Assembly (NCBI GenBank): GCA_023653785.1
Contig: JAMKCH010084900.1
Coordinates: forward strand, 1 to 64,000
Origin: Ophioderma brevispina
Taxonomy: Eukaryota; Echinodermata; Ophiuroidea; Amphilepidida; Ophiodermatidae
Direction: 5' to 3'
DNA length: 64,000 bases
In this document: positions 34,571 to 45,825 of the stretch, piece after piece
Numbering within the stretch: position 1 is the stretch's first letter
Layout: every line of letters begins with the position of its first letter
Program-made: the position numbers and the translations under genes
Notes under the pieces: generated by a model
What the model was told of the DNA's origin: nothing
The model's input: only the letters and a program-made list of their open reading frames with translations
Databases searched by the model: none

Positions 34571-34963
34571 GCAATATTTTCAATAGTCCTGTCCACACAG
34601 AGGCTTGAACTCTAGAGTTTCAAATCTGGATTTTGATGTGGGTTTTTGACCATGTGTACGCCTGATTTTTTAAATTCTGGAGTGTTATTGAGAGCCTAGC
34701 GGGGTTTTTACCTCCTAACAACTTGTTGGTGAAAGCTGCAAACTCTGATAGCACGTCCGGAGGGTCGTGTGGACAGCTTTTGAGGATGGGGGTTTACCTC
34801 TCAAGGTTATCTTTGTTGTCAAATTTCTGTGTTTGAATATCATGTGCGAAAAGCCACGGCTTCCGCTGGGTATGTTGCCTTCTGGTCTACACGCTGATAT
34901 GAGAACCAAAGGATAAATGGTCAGGGGATGAGATTTCAACACATTGTGCAGTAAAATAATTGG

Positions 34964-35046
34964 ACTGCATACTATACTACATACACACATACAGAAATAG
35001 CAATTTCTTAGCCTCTAATGGAACATGTTCAGATGAGAAAAAGACT
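34964..35046 (+). repeat. Near-identical 80 bp direct repeat, right copy
   Basis: Matches 32503-32585, including CATACACACATACAGAAATA, TAGCCTCTAATGGAACATGT and TCAGATGAGAAAAAGAC. Homology stops abruptly on the right side after AAAAAGAC. Confidence 0.9.
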
Positions 35047-35147
35047 TTGTTGAAATGGTGTTTTGTGCTTTTATGGTATTTCTTTTTATGCATGATTGGC
35101 TGTGCAGACAGTGTGTCTGACCAGTGGTTTTGTGCTATAAATCATGA

Positions 35148-35335
35148 GGGCCGTATGCAGGATGTATTTTGGGGGGCGGACTTTGAAAAAGTGGACTTTT
35201 TTGGTAAAAGTGGACTTAACCACCCCCCTAAAATGGTCCTTGTTTTGCCTTTTTGAACATCTCATCACCAAAAAGTGGACTTTAGTGACAAAATTTTCTA
35301 ATTTTTTACCTTTTAATGCAACAAAAAATCCAACA
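35148..35335. mobile_element. Fragment resembling the hAT MITE group
   Basis: GGGCCGTATGCAGGATGTAT, GGGGGGCGGACTTTG and AAAAGTGGACTTTTTT resemble the end and interior style of the 28.43 kb hAT MITE (GGCCCGTAACCAGGATTTTT, AAAAGTGGACCTTTTT). The opposite TIR and target duplication are not seen. Confidence 0.5.
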
Positions 35336-35989
35336 AACCAGTCGAGGGCATTCATCTCAAGTGCCAATTTTGTCGATCAATTGTAGTTGGCAGCAGAGTA
35401 GAGGATGAAAGTGCTAGTAAACACTTGATTGATGCTAAAAGGAACAAGTCATCAGTAGGAAATCCTGAGAAAATTACAATTGAAAGTGCAAACGGATCTG
35501 TTACATTCCTAGTGAGGAACATTGGTCTTTTGGCTGTGCATTCTATGGAAATGTATATTTCCTTCATCTTTGTCATATGAATGAAATTGATTTCCATGGG
35601 CTGCTGGTTAATTTTGACTGTATTTCAGACTCAGTCAGTGTAAAGTAGTGAGACCAAATTTAAGAAAGAAATGGGGTGGTTATACTGGCTCCAGTGTATA
35701 TGGAAGCTTATGGATAGTATATTGTGGGAGGGTAGGGTCAAAATGCCTACTATTATACTATATTCCAACAAAATTTGATTTGTTATATCCCGAGTGAATT
35801 TTTCCACAGGATAAAAATCCAGTGGCATTCCAAATTTCCCAAACTTGTATCTATTAATATGTGTTAATTTATAACCAACAATCCACTTCTTCCAGCAATA
35901 TGTTACACTTGTACCATTTGAAGTGAAAAACACATCACCTCCCTCTCCCATTTAGCAGGAGATATGGTCCTCCAACGCATGTCTACCTA

Positions 35990-36206
35990 CAGCGGGAAGA
36001 ATAGGGCACTCATTTCAGTTGACTCTTAATTCCGGTTGTCGTCTATGGAGCCCACACCATGGCTCTAGGAGGCAGACCACCGTTGTGGAAAGTATGTATA
36101 GTCCAGCGGTAGCCACAGTCCGCGCTCCATAGACAACAATGGAAGAAAGTGTGAAACTGATGTTGCATGACTGGTCACGAATCGAGTGCCCTATTCTTTA
36201 CCGTTG
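35990..36206. mobile_element. ~217 bp MITE with ~25 bp TIRs
   Basis: Left CAGCGGGAAGAATAGGGCAC plus TC; right GAGTGCCCTATTCTTTACCG plus TTG. Inner pairing continues with GTCGTCTATGGAGC and GCTCCATAGACAAC. TA sits outside each end (35988-35989, 36207-36208), compatible with a mariner-type target. No coding capacity. Confidence 0.75.
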
Positions 36207-36289
36207 TAGCCCGACTATGAGTACGGTGGACTACAATTACTTCTACACTGGCTGAAATTAATCACATTCGCTTTCTCCAAGTTGAGGAA

Positions 36290-37205
36290 ATCCCACTCTA
36301 GAAATCAAATTGCTTCCATGGATGCCCAACTTGTGATCAATTCTGAAGTCCTTCAAATGCTACTGTACACACGGGCTGTTTCCATTCTCAAAATCAACAT
36401 TTCCTCAAATTGATTGTAAAAGTGATGCCCGGTGTGTCAATGAACTTTTACAGGTATGTAAAAGTGGAAATTTTCGCCACTACATTAATTTTCGCGCTTT
36501 TCGCGCGCTTCTGAGCTAGCGCAACATGAAAACGCGAAAATGTGTATTGTGTGTGTAGGTCTATGTAGGATAGCTGTAAAGAGCGAATTTAAAAACAGCA
36601 AAAATGTTAAAAATACACATCACAAATCATTACACTTTCACAGTATGTCTTTTTAATATACAAGATGAAAATGAAAGAGTTGCCAACATCTTGGACAGAT
36701 GTGAAATGGTATTATCTCTCTGACTTTTTTGGGGGTTTTTTTACCAAAAAATGGGTACATCTCAAAATTGAATAACAATGGCTAAAATATGTCTGCCATA
36801 TGTGACAATTTATAATCTCATTCATAATCAGCACATGCAGTTTTTTATTGTATAACACATTGGAAACCGAAGTGTGTGTTCAACGAAAAAAACAACTTTT
36901 AAATGGAAACATACACTACACACACACACACACACACAAACACGCTCAATGCACATGCACACACACATGTGCACACTAATTCTTACTCCCCCTCCTTTAG
37001 ACTTGGACGGCATAAAATTCTTTTTCTCCGACTTAAAAGAAATCCCACTATTTGACTTGGAGAAAATTTCTACTTAAAATCCTAACTTGTGATCAATTCT
37101 GAAATCCTTCTGCTTTTTCCATTCTCGAAATCACTAATTTCTCAAATTTGACAGTAAAATGAATACTCAGTGTGTCAATCAACTTTCACAGGTTAAACAC
37201 ACACA
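36290..37205. repeat. Pair of local direct repeats around a CA microsatellite
   Basis: AACTTGTGATCAATTCTGAA, TTTCCATTCTC, AAATC, TTTCTCAAATT, CAGTGTGTCAAT, AACTTT(T/C)ACAGGT occur in order at 36326-36458 and 37083-37192. Between them is a (CA)n tract at about 36913-36965, which makes artificial histidine/threonine-rich or valine/cysteine-rich frames on the two strands. Confidence 0.75.
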
Positions 37206-37209
37206 CACA

Positions 37210-39400
37210 TGCTAGGAAACACAGTCCTTCTCTTCTCATCTCTTCAACTCCTCTGATGAGGTGCAAGAAAAACACTCCGGTTTGGTAGTAATACTTCGTT
37301 ATAACGATAGATTCCCAAGCTTTGTTTTCTATAAGATGAAAAGTCCATATTACCTATGTCGTTCACCCTCATGAATTATTCACAAGTTCGGAGCAAGAAG
37401 CCATAACTGTAGCTTAATCACCCCTTTGGCTTTGCAAGGTCTGATGTGTAAATTATCCCATCGATGGGCTCGCTTCTATTTTTAAAACAGCATATGACCG
37501 TCACATATAGGCAAAGGTTTTCATGGCAGTTCCTAAGGGTTGCCACACAGCAACCATCCCTTACAGAGTCCCTGTTTTTGACCTCCATTGGGGTTTAAAG
37601 TATCCAACTCTGTTTTTTCCATTGAGTATTTGAATAATGATGAGAAACCGTTGAAAATAAGTGTATTTTTTGACGTGTGTAAGAATATGTCAGATTTTAA
37701 ATAGCTCTATTCAACATAATCAATTATCAATTATTATAAATGATATTTTTTGGGATTATTGTCTGTAATGTTAGCGTTAAGTGCCACATTAAGCCGGAAA
37801 CAATCTGAGATTTGACAGAAAATGGTCAATTAACGGCCACTGTCTCCTTCAATCGAAGTCTCAGGAGACAAAATGTTTCATCAGCTTTGTATTATAAATA
37901 TGTGTTTAACAAACAATATTGTTTTAAATTATAAAATAGACACGATATAATTTTGCAACAAAAGTAGTACACATTTCATTTGTTAAATGTGTTACTAACT
38001 AGGAAACAAATAATATTGACAACAGCATGGGATTAAGTAAGTAAAGAGGCACTTAATTAATCTTTCCAATTTGTATGAAAATGATATGATACGACTCCAA
38101 CACAACAGCTCCAGTTACAAACTACACTATTGTTACATACAACCACCAAAAAGTGAGCAAATATACCCTGAATCATTATAAATTTAGTCTGCTGTTGCAT
38201 TTTTTGTAAACTTAGCAAACAAAAAAAAAAGCCGATAGGTTACAACTAAATCAACTAAAGCAACTTGAGCCCCCCTCCAGAGCCATTTCTTTGTAACCCA
38301 TCTTGAATTCCACATTTAACAACCATGGCATAACCGAAATATGGGGGGGTGAAACAAAATTGAGATGCATTTTTGAGCATAAATATTAGTGGTATTTCAC
38401 AAGAGCCATGTAATTGATAACGGATTTTGTTGTTGTATAAACTGAAAAAGAATACCCTAGAAAAATGTGATTGCTGCTAATCTGAGATTCTTCTCAGAAT
38501 TTTCTACTTATACCTACCTGGGTACAAAGAGTGCATGGAAAACTGACACAATCTGTGTGGGTGACTGTGCTTTTTGTGGTGCATCTGATTGACAGGGGAA
38601 TTCCATTCCACCACAGAAACTCCTCCCGAATGATTGGGAAGCAACAAGTAAACACCTATATGAAGTAAAGCAGCATTGGCACATTTTCACAAAATATAAA
38701 TTTCTTCAGTTTGCTCCCACATTTTTCAAATGTGCTCAGTGTCTCTTTCACATTTTGTAAAGACGTACAGAATAATTTCATTCCAGCAGCATCAATTTTT
38801 TTCAATCTTAGAAGAGGTACACTCAAAAACCCTTTCTCAATTGAAACCGCCAGTTGACCCTGTTTGTGCACAGATTCCTGCTTTGTTCCAGTGTCATATT
38901 TATCATCCTAAAATGGGGTCTTTAATTTGCGAAGTGTGGTCCCGAAATTGCCAAGTCATGAACTTGTAAATTTTTTCCCCAAAATCAAAGTGTTGAACAG
39001 TGCAACAATGTCTCTCTGCAGGTGGTCATTATATTCCACAGATAAGACAGTATGTGATGTGGGCGACGATTTATTTTCGCTATATTTTTTTCAAACGAGA
39101 TGTTCAAAGTTGTAGTAGAATATTAGTACCCCTAACGTAAATCCAAAGAGTTAAATCCGTTTTGTCCCCTTGAACGAGGGTGGCCAGATTCACCTCACAT
39201 CGCAAGCAACCCGCCCTTACTCTCTTCTCACCCAATTCAATGCAATCCTCCATCCTCAAGCCAACCCTCCTACTCTCTCCTCCCACTTGCTTCTTCCAAT
39301 ATCTTCTTTGGATGTCCCCTATCCTCATCAAACCCTCCCACCTCAAACTCAAAGCCCCTCTTAACAAACATGCTGGTCATCCTTCCTCTTGGTTTGGTCA
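37210..39400. other. AT-rich non-coding stretch, nothing recognised
   Basis: No supported gene or element. Short frames on both strands at 38656-39115 overlap each other. 39180-39400 is pyrimidine-rich (CCTCCTACTCTCTCCTCCCA), which explains the open frames there. Confidence 0.4.
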
Positions 39401-39560
39401 TTTTGTAACCCCCACTTTTGCTGGGCCCAGTTGAATTCAGCAGCCTGTGCACTGCATAAATTGCAGGCTAGGAATATCTTGTAGGTGATATTCGTCAAGC
39501 TACTGAATCACTAGAGCAGAAAAATTGGTGTCACAAAATGTACGCAACCCCTTCCTGGCA
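39400..39560. mobile_element. Short imperfect inverted repeat related to the 51.1 kb hairpin
   Basis: ATTTTGTAACCCCCAC and CCCAGTTGAATTCAGCAG on the left, and AAGCTACTGAATC and TGGTGTCACAAAATGTACGC on the right, form a weak foldback. The same words (ACATTTAGCTGCACCCC, CCCAGTTGAATTCAAGCA, GTGGTGTCACAAATGTACC) build the much better hairpin at 51090-51237. Confidence 0.5.
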
Positions 39561-42500
39561 CATGCCATACCAAAGTACACTATATGCCTTTGCCAACCAT
39601 CCACCGCTCTTCCGGAAACCCAACATCTGCATCCAGTCTCAGTCTGCTCTATCCTTCAACTTCATACCACACATCGCTCTCACCATTCTCTCTCTGTCCT
39701 CCTCTGAATCCCCCTCTAAGTTTTTCGCATCAGACACCTATACACATACTGATCTCCACATAACTCTTTTACAACCATAACCTTTCATCTTCAATTTACA
39801 AGGATAGTGGGTTGGATGGATGTTGGCCACCCACCAAGTAATAAAACAAGACTAATTGCACTCTCTCAGTGTAAAGAGATTTTCTTTTTTGAAAATTCAA
39901 TCTTCCCTTAGGGAAAGTACATGATCCAAAATGGAATCATTCATGATACATTAATGTGAAATACAACAACCCTTCTGTTCTATCTGCTGTAAGAATTTTA
40001 GGTAAAGTCCTAATGCAGAAGTAGTATACATTTTGAAAGGCATAGCCCATTTCAACATAAGAGCAATTTTGCATGCTGTTTTGTATGATCATTTCATGAC
40101 ATTTGGAACATCACCAAGTGGTGTCAGCTAAATCAATGAAAGCAATCTAAAAAGTCTTGGGAAGAGTTGCTATATTTGACAATGAGCTTCTTGGTGTGAG
40201 GGCATATTAGGTCTTTGTTGGTGTTGTTTTTCCTTATTGATTATTAAAAAGATGACAAATTGCATTGTTGCTAATTGGATTATAAATCCCTCTCACAGAT
40301 ACCCTGTATCATGTATTTTATTTTTTATTTAAAGCATGGAGATATAGTTGAAAAATTCCTCAATGGATGGTTCATGACAAATCTTGTCATTTATGCAACT
40401 GGTCATAATTGCAATAGCTGCGATGTGATACTTTGGGTGCGCCATGTCTTAGAGGGTCGGTCGAGTGCCAAATGGTGGAAACACGTAGTTTCAATACGGA
40501 TAATTGCGCAAGCCTCGCAATCTCATCATCGTGTGCAGTTCACACGCCATATAGAAAACGTTTTACACATTTTGCACTCCCATGGCTCTTAAATGGGTTC
40601 GTCAGACAATGGTTCTTCATAGCCACTGACCATGGGACTTGGCTTTAAGTATGTTTGATGGAATTTCTAACAAATGGCAGTATTGCACTTAATTTCATCA
40701 CAGATGATATGTTTTTGAGGCATAATTGTGAGCTATTACGTTATACCCTTTACAAACCGACTACATACATGTAGCTTTATTTAACATTAATAGAGCAATG
40801 GAGCAAGGGGATAACATCATTATGCCGTTTCTTTCTGGTACGCATCTCCGAATCAGGCCAAAGTCGTCCACTTTACTTGAACTCTATCTCTCACATATAA
40901 TATGTTTGTGCATTACATATTTGTGTGTTTATTGCTGCAGAGAGTTTCAATGACTTGTGCAAAATGTAGAAATAACATTGCCACAAATTATTAATGCTAA
41001 AATTATTGATGAGCATTCATCCTTCAACAATTTTATTTCTATTTGTAAGAAAAAGAAAAGGAGAGAGAGAGAGAGAGATAGAGGGTATTTTGTTCTTATA
41101 GGAAAAAACTGGGACAGTTCACATTCAAAAACATGATCATGCCTTGAATCACGTGTTTCCCACGCACAACAATTCAGTCGAATTTATCACTGCTATTCGT
41201 GTTGTTCAGTTTCCGCTTCTTTTGCTTGATTTTGCTTAATTTTTCGAGTGTCAAACTCACACATCCTTCACTTAAGTGGCTGGCAAATGTGTGGGGTGTT
41301 AGCATGAAACCATGGAAGGGTGGGCTGAGACGCACCAAGGAATCTGGGAAATTGCAAGTGAGCGACGACGCAAGTAGAGGCGAATAACAGGCCCTTTAAT
41401 TTTTTTTTTTCAATACAAGATGTCAGTTGAGAAGTGTTTCTGAGCTATTTGACATTCAAAGTGGAGTTGTATCCGTGTTCATTTTGACCTGATTTCAGGG
41501 GTTATTTTTACATCAAGAGTTCAGTAACTTGCAGGCTAAAAATGTTCCATAACAAAAATAAAAGCATGATTTCTCTATTCACTATGATTTGATTTGGTTT
41601 ATGGTGTTTTTAATAGTACAGTTTATGTTCCAGGGGGGGCCACTGAACTTCATTGTCAATTTTAAAGAATGCGTAATACTGAGTTTTTAATCTTTTCACT
41701 TAATTTCAAGGTACGGAGAGATAAAAAGTGAAAGAAGTGTTGTGTTAAGTTAAAACCACCTATTGACTTTATACCAATTGGTCCTAAATATTCACTTTCC
41801 TTGGATCGTGGAATAGCCAGCTTTTTTTTCAGGGGGGCAGAGGGGGCACACACATTTTCAGGGCAGGCAAGCATCATGGGTGCCAAATTTTCAGGCTCCG
41901 ACATTTTTTCACAGTCGGATTGAAATTCTAAAGAGCGGGGGGGTGGGGGTGCCAACTAAAGTACTGTCTCCCGTGAGCGCGTAAAAAGGCCATTTTTATA
42001 TTTTTATACTCTACATTCATCCGGTACCTTATGCGCCACTAAATTCCGCCAATAAGCATATATTAAAGGTGCAACAAGAGATTTGAGCACCCAAATATTT
42101 GTTACTACTAATATATAGATTAGAAATCTTGCCTTGTATTTCGCAACAGAACTGTCTGGGAAAATTGTACATTTCAGATCGATTCTAAAAAATAGTGTAA
42201 TAATATTATCTGATTTGTTGAAGTTTCTTTTGTCAACTGAAAGATTACATGACCCACCATGTATCCTTAAATAAACACATTTCCACTCTGGTTCATTTGG
42301 GAAGCTATCTCAAACACCACTGACTTATGTGGTTTAGACCTTCAGATCAGAATCATGGATTTACAGAATTAACTGAAAAATATCGAATATCCCCAAAATA
42401 AAACCAGGGCAGCGAGTTTAAAACCAAATCAGTCGTTTTCTTTACCAATAGCTCCAATTTTGACTTCGAGTTTGCTCTACTATAGCCCCCACTTTACCAA

Positions 42501-43055
42501 TTCATCCACAGATTTGGGGAAATTTAGAAATCCTAGAATTGGATTCTGTATCAGGGTGTCAACAATAACAAACTCTATCTATCCTGCTCTACACGGCAAT
42601 AACCTAGATATTAGCGCGCCAAATTGAACACTCCAAGGTGCGGAAATGACAGATATGACAACGCGTGTTGCACATGAATTTTAACTGTTGTCGCCAATTT
42701 AACTGACATTGGCTGTTTTGTTGCACATCAGGGAGTAGGGATTTTTCAACACAGAATTTGTGACATGACCGCATAGTCAGGATGAATCTATTATATCCCA
42801 CGTCTGCAGGACGTCCATTTTGTCCCATCTGACCCGTTTCAGGAATGATAACTATCTGTTTACTAAACAGACAAGGTGATCTTGTTGAAACAATTGATGC
42901 CTATACAAATTATGTAAATCCATGTAATTTTTATTCAACCAATATCTAAAAAAAGCTTTTTTGTTTTTTTTTTTTTTTTTAATTTTTTAGTAAAAATATG
43001 TGAATTAATTTTTTCAATTCACAATTACTTGTTTATTTATTTATTACTGTCAATT
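39561..43055. other. Non-coding stretch, nothing recognised
   Basis: No gene supported. Simple repeats: (GA)n at 41060-41080, and T or G tracts at 41399-41410 and 41934-41947. 41820-41950 is G-rich and transposon-like in style but without ends I can pair. Confidence 0.4.
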
Positions 43056-43059
43056 TAGA

Positions 43060-43290
43060 GTGCGAAACCTCAAGTATACCCCACAGTGGTTAAAAACCAC
43101 TCTAACTAGGGGTAGCCCACAGGAAAAGACCAGGACGGCTTGGGACAATTGGGTGTTACCACCCTACTCTGCTCGAAACTGAATGTGATACCATGTACAA
43201 ATATGGCTCTCTGTACATGGGACCCGAAGCTTAACATCCTCTCCGAATCCTATCATTTCCGATATTCTCGTTGAGAGCGTTTTAATCAAT
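43060..43290. repeat. GC-richer block, possible 3' end of a retroposon
   Basis: In minus orientation it reads TTCGGAGAGGATGTTAAGCT, GGGTCCCATGTACAGAGAGC, GTGGTAACACCCAATTGTCC and ends towards GTGGGGTATACTTGAGG, close to a TTTATTTATTTATTA tract. The style recalls 3' tails of non-LTR retroposons, but I see no coding part and no second copy here. Confidence 0.35.
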
Positions 43291-44289
43291 AGTTTTAATT
43301 TATTTTAAATTTCTATAATTTGATAACACTTACAATACAACATTGGCATCTCGCCAATCGGCATGCATCCAAGACATCAAAAGATTTACAACAATTTAAC
43401 AACAAACAAAAATTAAGATGTATCACTGACATAAAATAATGACACAAGGTTATCACAGCCACAACATTATTGAATTAACACACCCCTCCACAGTCCCATA
43501 AAAAGAAGAGAATTGATAAGAACAATTTCCAGGGTTCTATGTAGAGTGTGCTAATCCATGCCATGCCGTGAATAGCTTGTGATCCTATTAGAATCATATT
43601 CATCAATAAACGTAGAAAAGTAACAGCAACATAGACTTGTCAGAAGTTAGAATAAATCAGTGTAGCCCTGCTAACTCAGAATCCAGAAAATACCATATGG
43701 ATTTGGATTTAAATCCAAAAGATTTGGTTTCAAAATCATTAGAACGGGTGCCCACCAATCACAATCCCCAGGGAACAATCCTAAATCTTCGCGAGAAATA
43801 ATGTACAAAATCATTAAATTAATAAATTAGAATTACAGCGTCCAAGCACGTTTCCATATGAATTTGCCAAATTTACAAAAATTGCGGTATACATATGGCG
43901 TCACAAATATGTCTAAAAACACAATATGTGCTGCCCAAAGTAAGATAAGTTTTACAATTAAAAATCACTTGAAATAATAACTCCCAGATATCTGTACAAT
44001 TATTTGCAATGAGATTACCTTCAGATTCCTATACTCATCAACCTTAATAGTATTGAGAGCAAACATGTTTTAAACATCCTCAAAACTCCCTCTAGGCACA
44101 ACTTACATCCCATCATTTCCAGGTATCAGTTTCAAGTTCTGAACTACGCTCAAGCCGCAGTGTGTTTGAGTGTAATTTAAATCATGCGGCGTTGAAATCA
44201 GTACATATCAAGAATGTATTCTTCTAAATCATGTAGGTTATTCTTAAGGAAGGGCAACATAATCTGATATTCTTCTACAAATTAATGTT

Positions 44290-44397
44290 AGTACTGATTG
44301 AAATCCCAGCTAGTGGCCCTACAATGGTTTGAACTGGGGACCTCCTGCGCCAAAGGCAAATAGCCTAACCCGTGGACCACACTCTCACACCCATCCC
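44290..44397 (-). mobile_element. tRNA-derived SINE-like element, copy 2
   Basis: Minus strand: GTGTGGTCCACGGGTTAGGC (A-box-like), GAGGTCCCCAGTTCAAACC (B-box-like) and CACTAGCTGGGATTTCAAT. Same family as 4003-4150. Anticodon-region pairing is poor, so it is not a functional tRNA. Confidence 0.6.
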
Positions 44398-44399
44398 TT

Positions 44400-45820
44400 T
44401 TCAAATATAAAAGGTTTTTGTAAAAATTGATATGAAGCAAACACAACCACATCTAGATACTAGAGGCTGACTCAGAAATTTTCCAAAGGTGGCATAAACT
44501 TTCTGAACAAAACACTCATTGTCCCATGTAATTCATCATGATTTTGGCCTATACATGATGCTAAAATTTTCTCATATTAATCACTCTATATGTCAAATAA
44601 AATTGTACGTCGAATTGCTCTGGCCTTATACATAAAATCACAAAATCACAACTTGTGAAAAAAACTCAGATCCAACATTGTTTTACTTTACAAACAACTC
44701 CCTCTGGTGCTGCTATATTGGCACATAATGATTTACCCCTTTGAGATAAAAGAAAAAGATTTCATCGCAAACTTGGAATAAGCAGTTGGGTGGCTATTTT
44801 TGTCAACTTTAGGTGACTACCTCAAAAAATATACAACAAATTATATTTTGGAATTTCCAGATCTGCCTTTAAGTAGGTGGTCTGATTTTTGTTTATAAAA
44901 TGCATCTACAATTGTAAAAAGTGTAATTTTATAGCAAAAGGTAACTGTAAACAGGCATGCAATGGCAGTAGTTTTCATTCTCACATTTCCTACTGGCAAA
45001 AAACTTTTATTTTTTTCAAAGGTTAATTTTGAGCGTTTTTTTTTTTATAATTTATAAAAAAAAAAAAAATCCCCCAGTCCACCATAGGCTATTCTGTTGT
45101 ACTTACAGATGTCCTCTTTAACATACTTATTTTACCTCTTACCTGAAAAATTAACTGTATAACCACCCTAAAAAATGACAAAAATTTAATTTCTTGTAGT
45201 GATCTCTGTCATCATACTTTGCTGAAAACAAATACTGATACATTCATTCTGGTTCCTGAAACTTGTATGCAGTTATTCTTACCAAAACAGTCCCTGAAAG
45301 TTTTAACTATTCAGGTATAGGGTTTCATCATATGATATATTTTGGACAGCAATTATGGCTGAATATACCCACATCAGCAATTCGACCCAAAAGCATTAAA
45401 ATGTAACTTACCGAAACCCACTGCAATGTTGGAATTTGTTGAAATCATTATATTGCAAATGTTAGTAACTGACGACAGCTACAATGTACATGGAATTTTT
45501 TAAAGGACAAAAATGACCCATGTTTCAAGTAGTAAAAGAAAAATGCAGCATAATTACATTATAATTATCATGTTATCATGTGCTTTATTCTGTTACTGGA
45601 ATAAAGCAACACAATACAAAAAAAAGTTTGATTGATGCCAAATACTTATGAGTCCACTATATAAAATATGACAAATAGTAATGATCATCCACTCAAATTT
45701 CATCTGCCCCTCATTTCTCCCCAGACATTTCAACCAAAATTGTAATTTTCTAGCTATTCCCTTGCATTCCGTCTGAAACCTTATCCAGTAAAAATTGTGA
45801 AAGTCAGCCTTAAAACATGC
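44400..45820. other. AT-rich non-coding stretch
   Basis: A T tract at 45041-45049 lies close to an A tract at 45057-45069. No gene or paired repeat is seen. The minus frame at 45593-45889 runs into the next repeat and is not protein-like. Confidence 0.4.
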
Positions 45821-45825
45821 GTAGC

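Noticed and set aside
36828..37077. Cysteine/valine- and threonine/histidine-rich frames on both strands
   Set aside because: They are translations of a CA microsatellite.
43060..43290. 5S rRNA gene
   Set aside because: The box A, intermediate element and box C order of 5S genes is not present; only a general GC-richer look suggested it.
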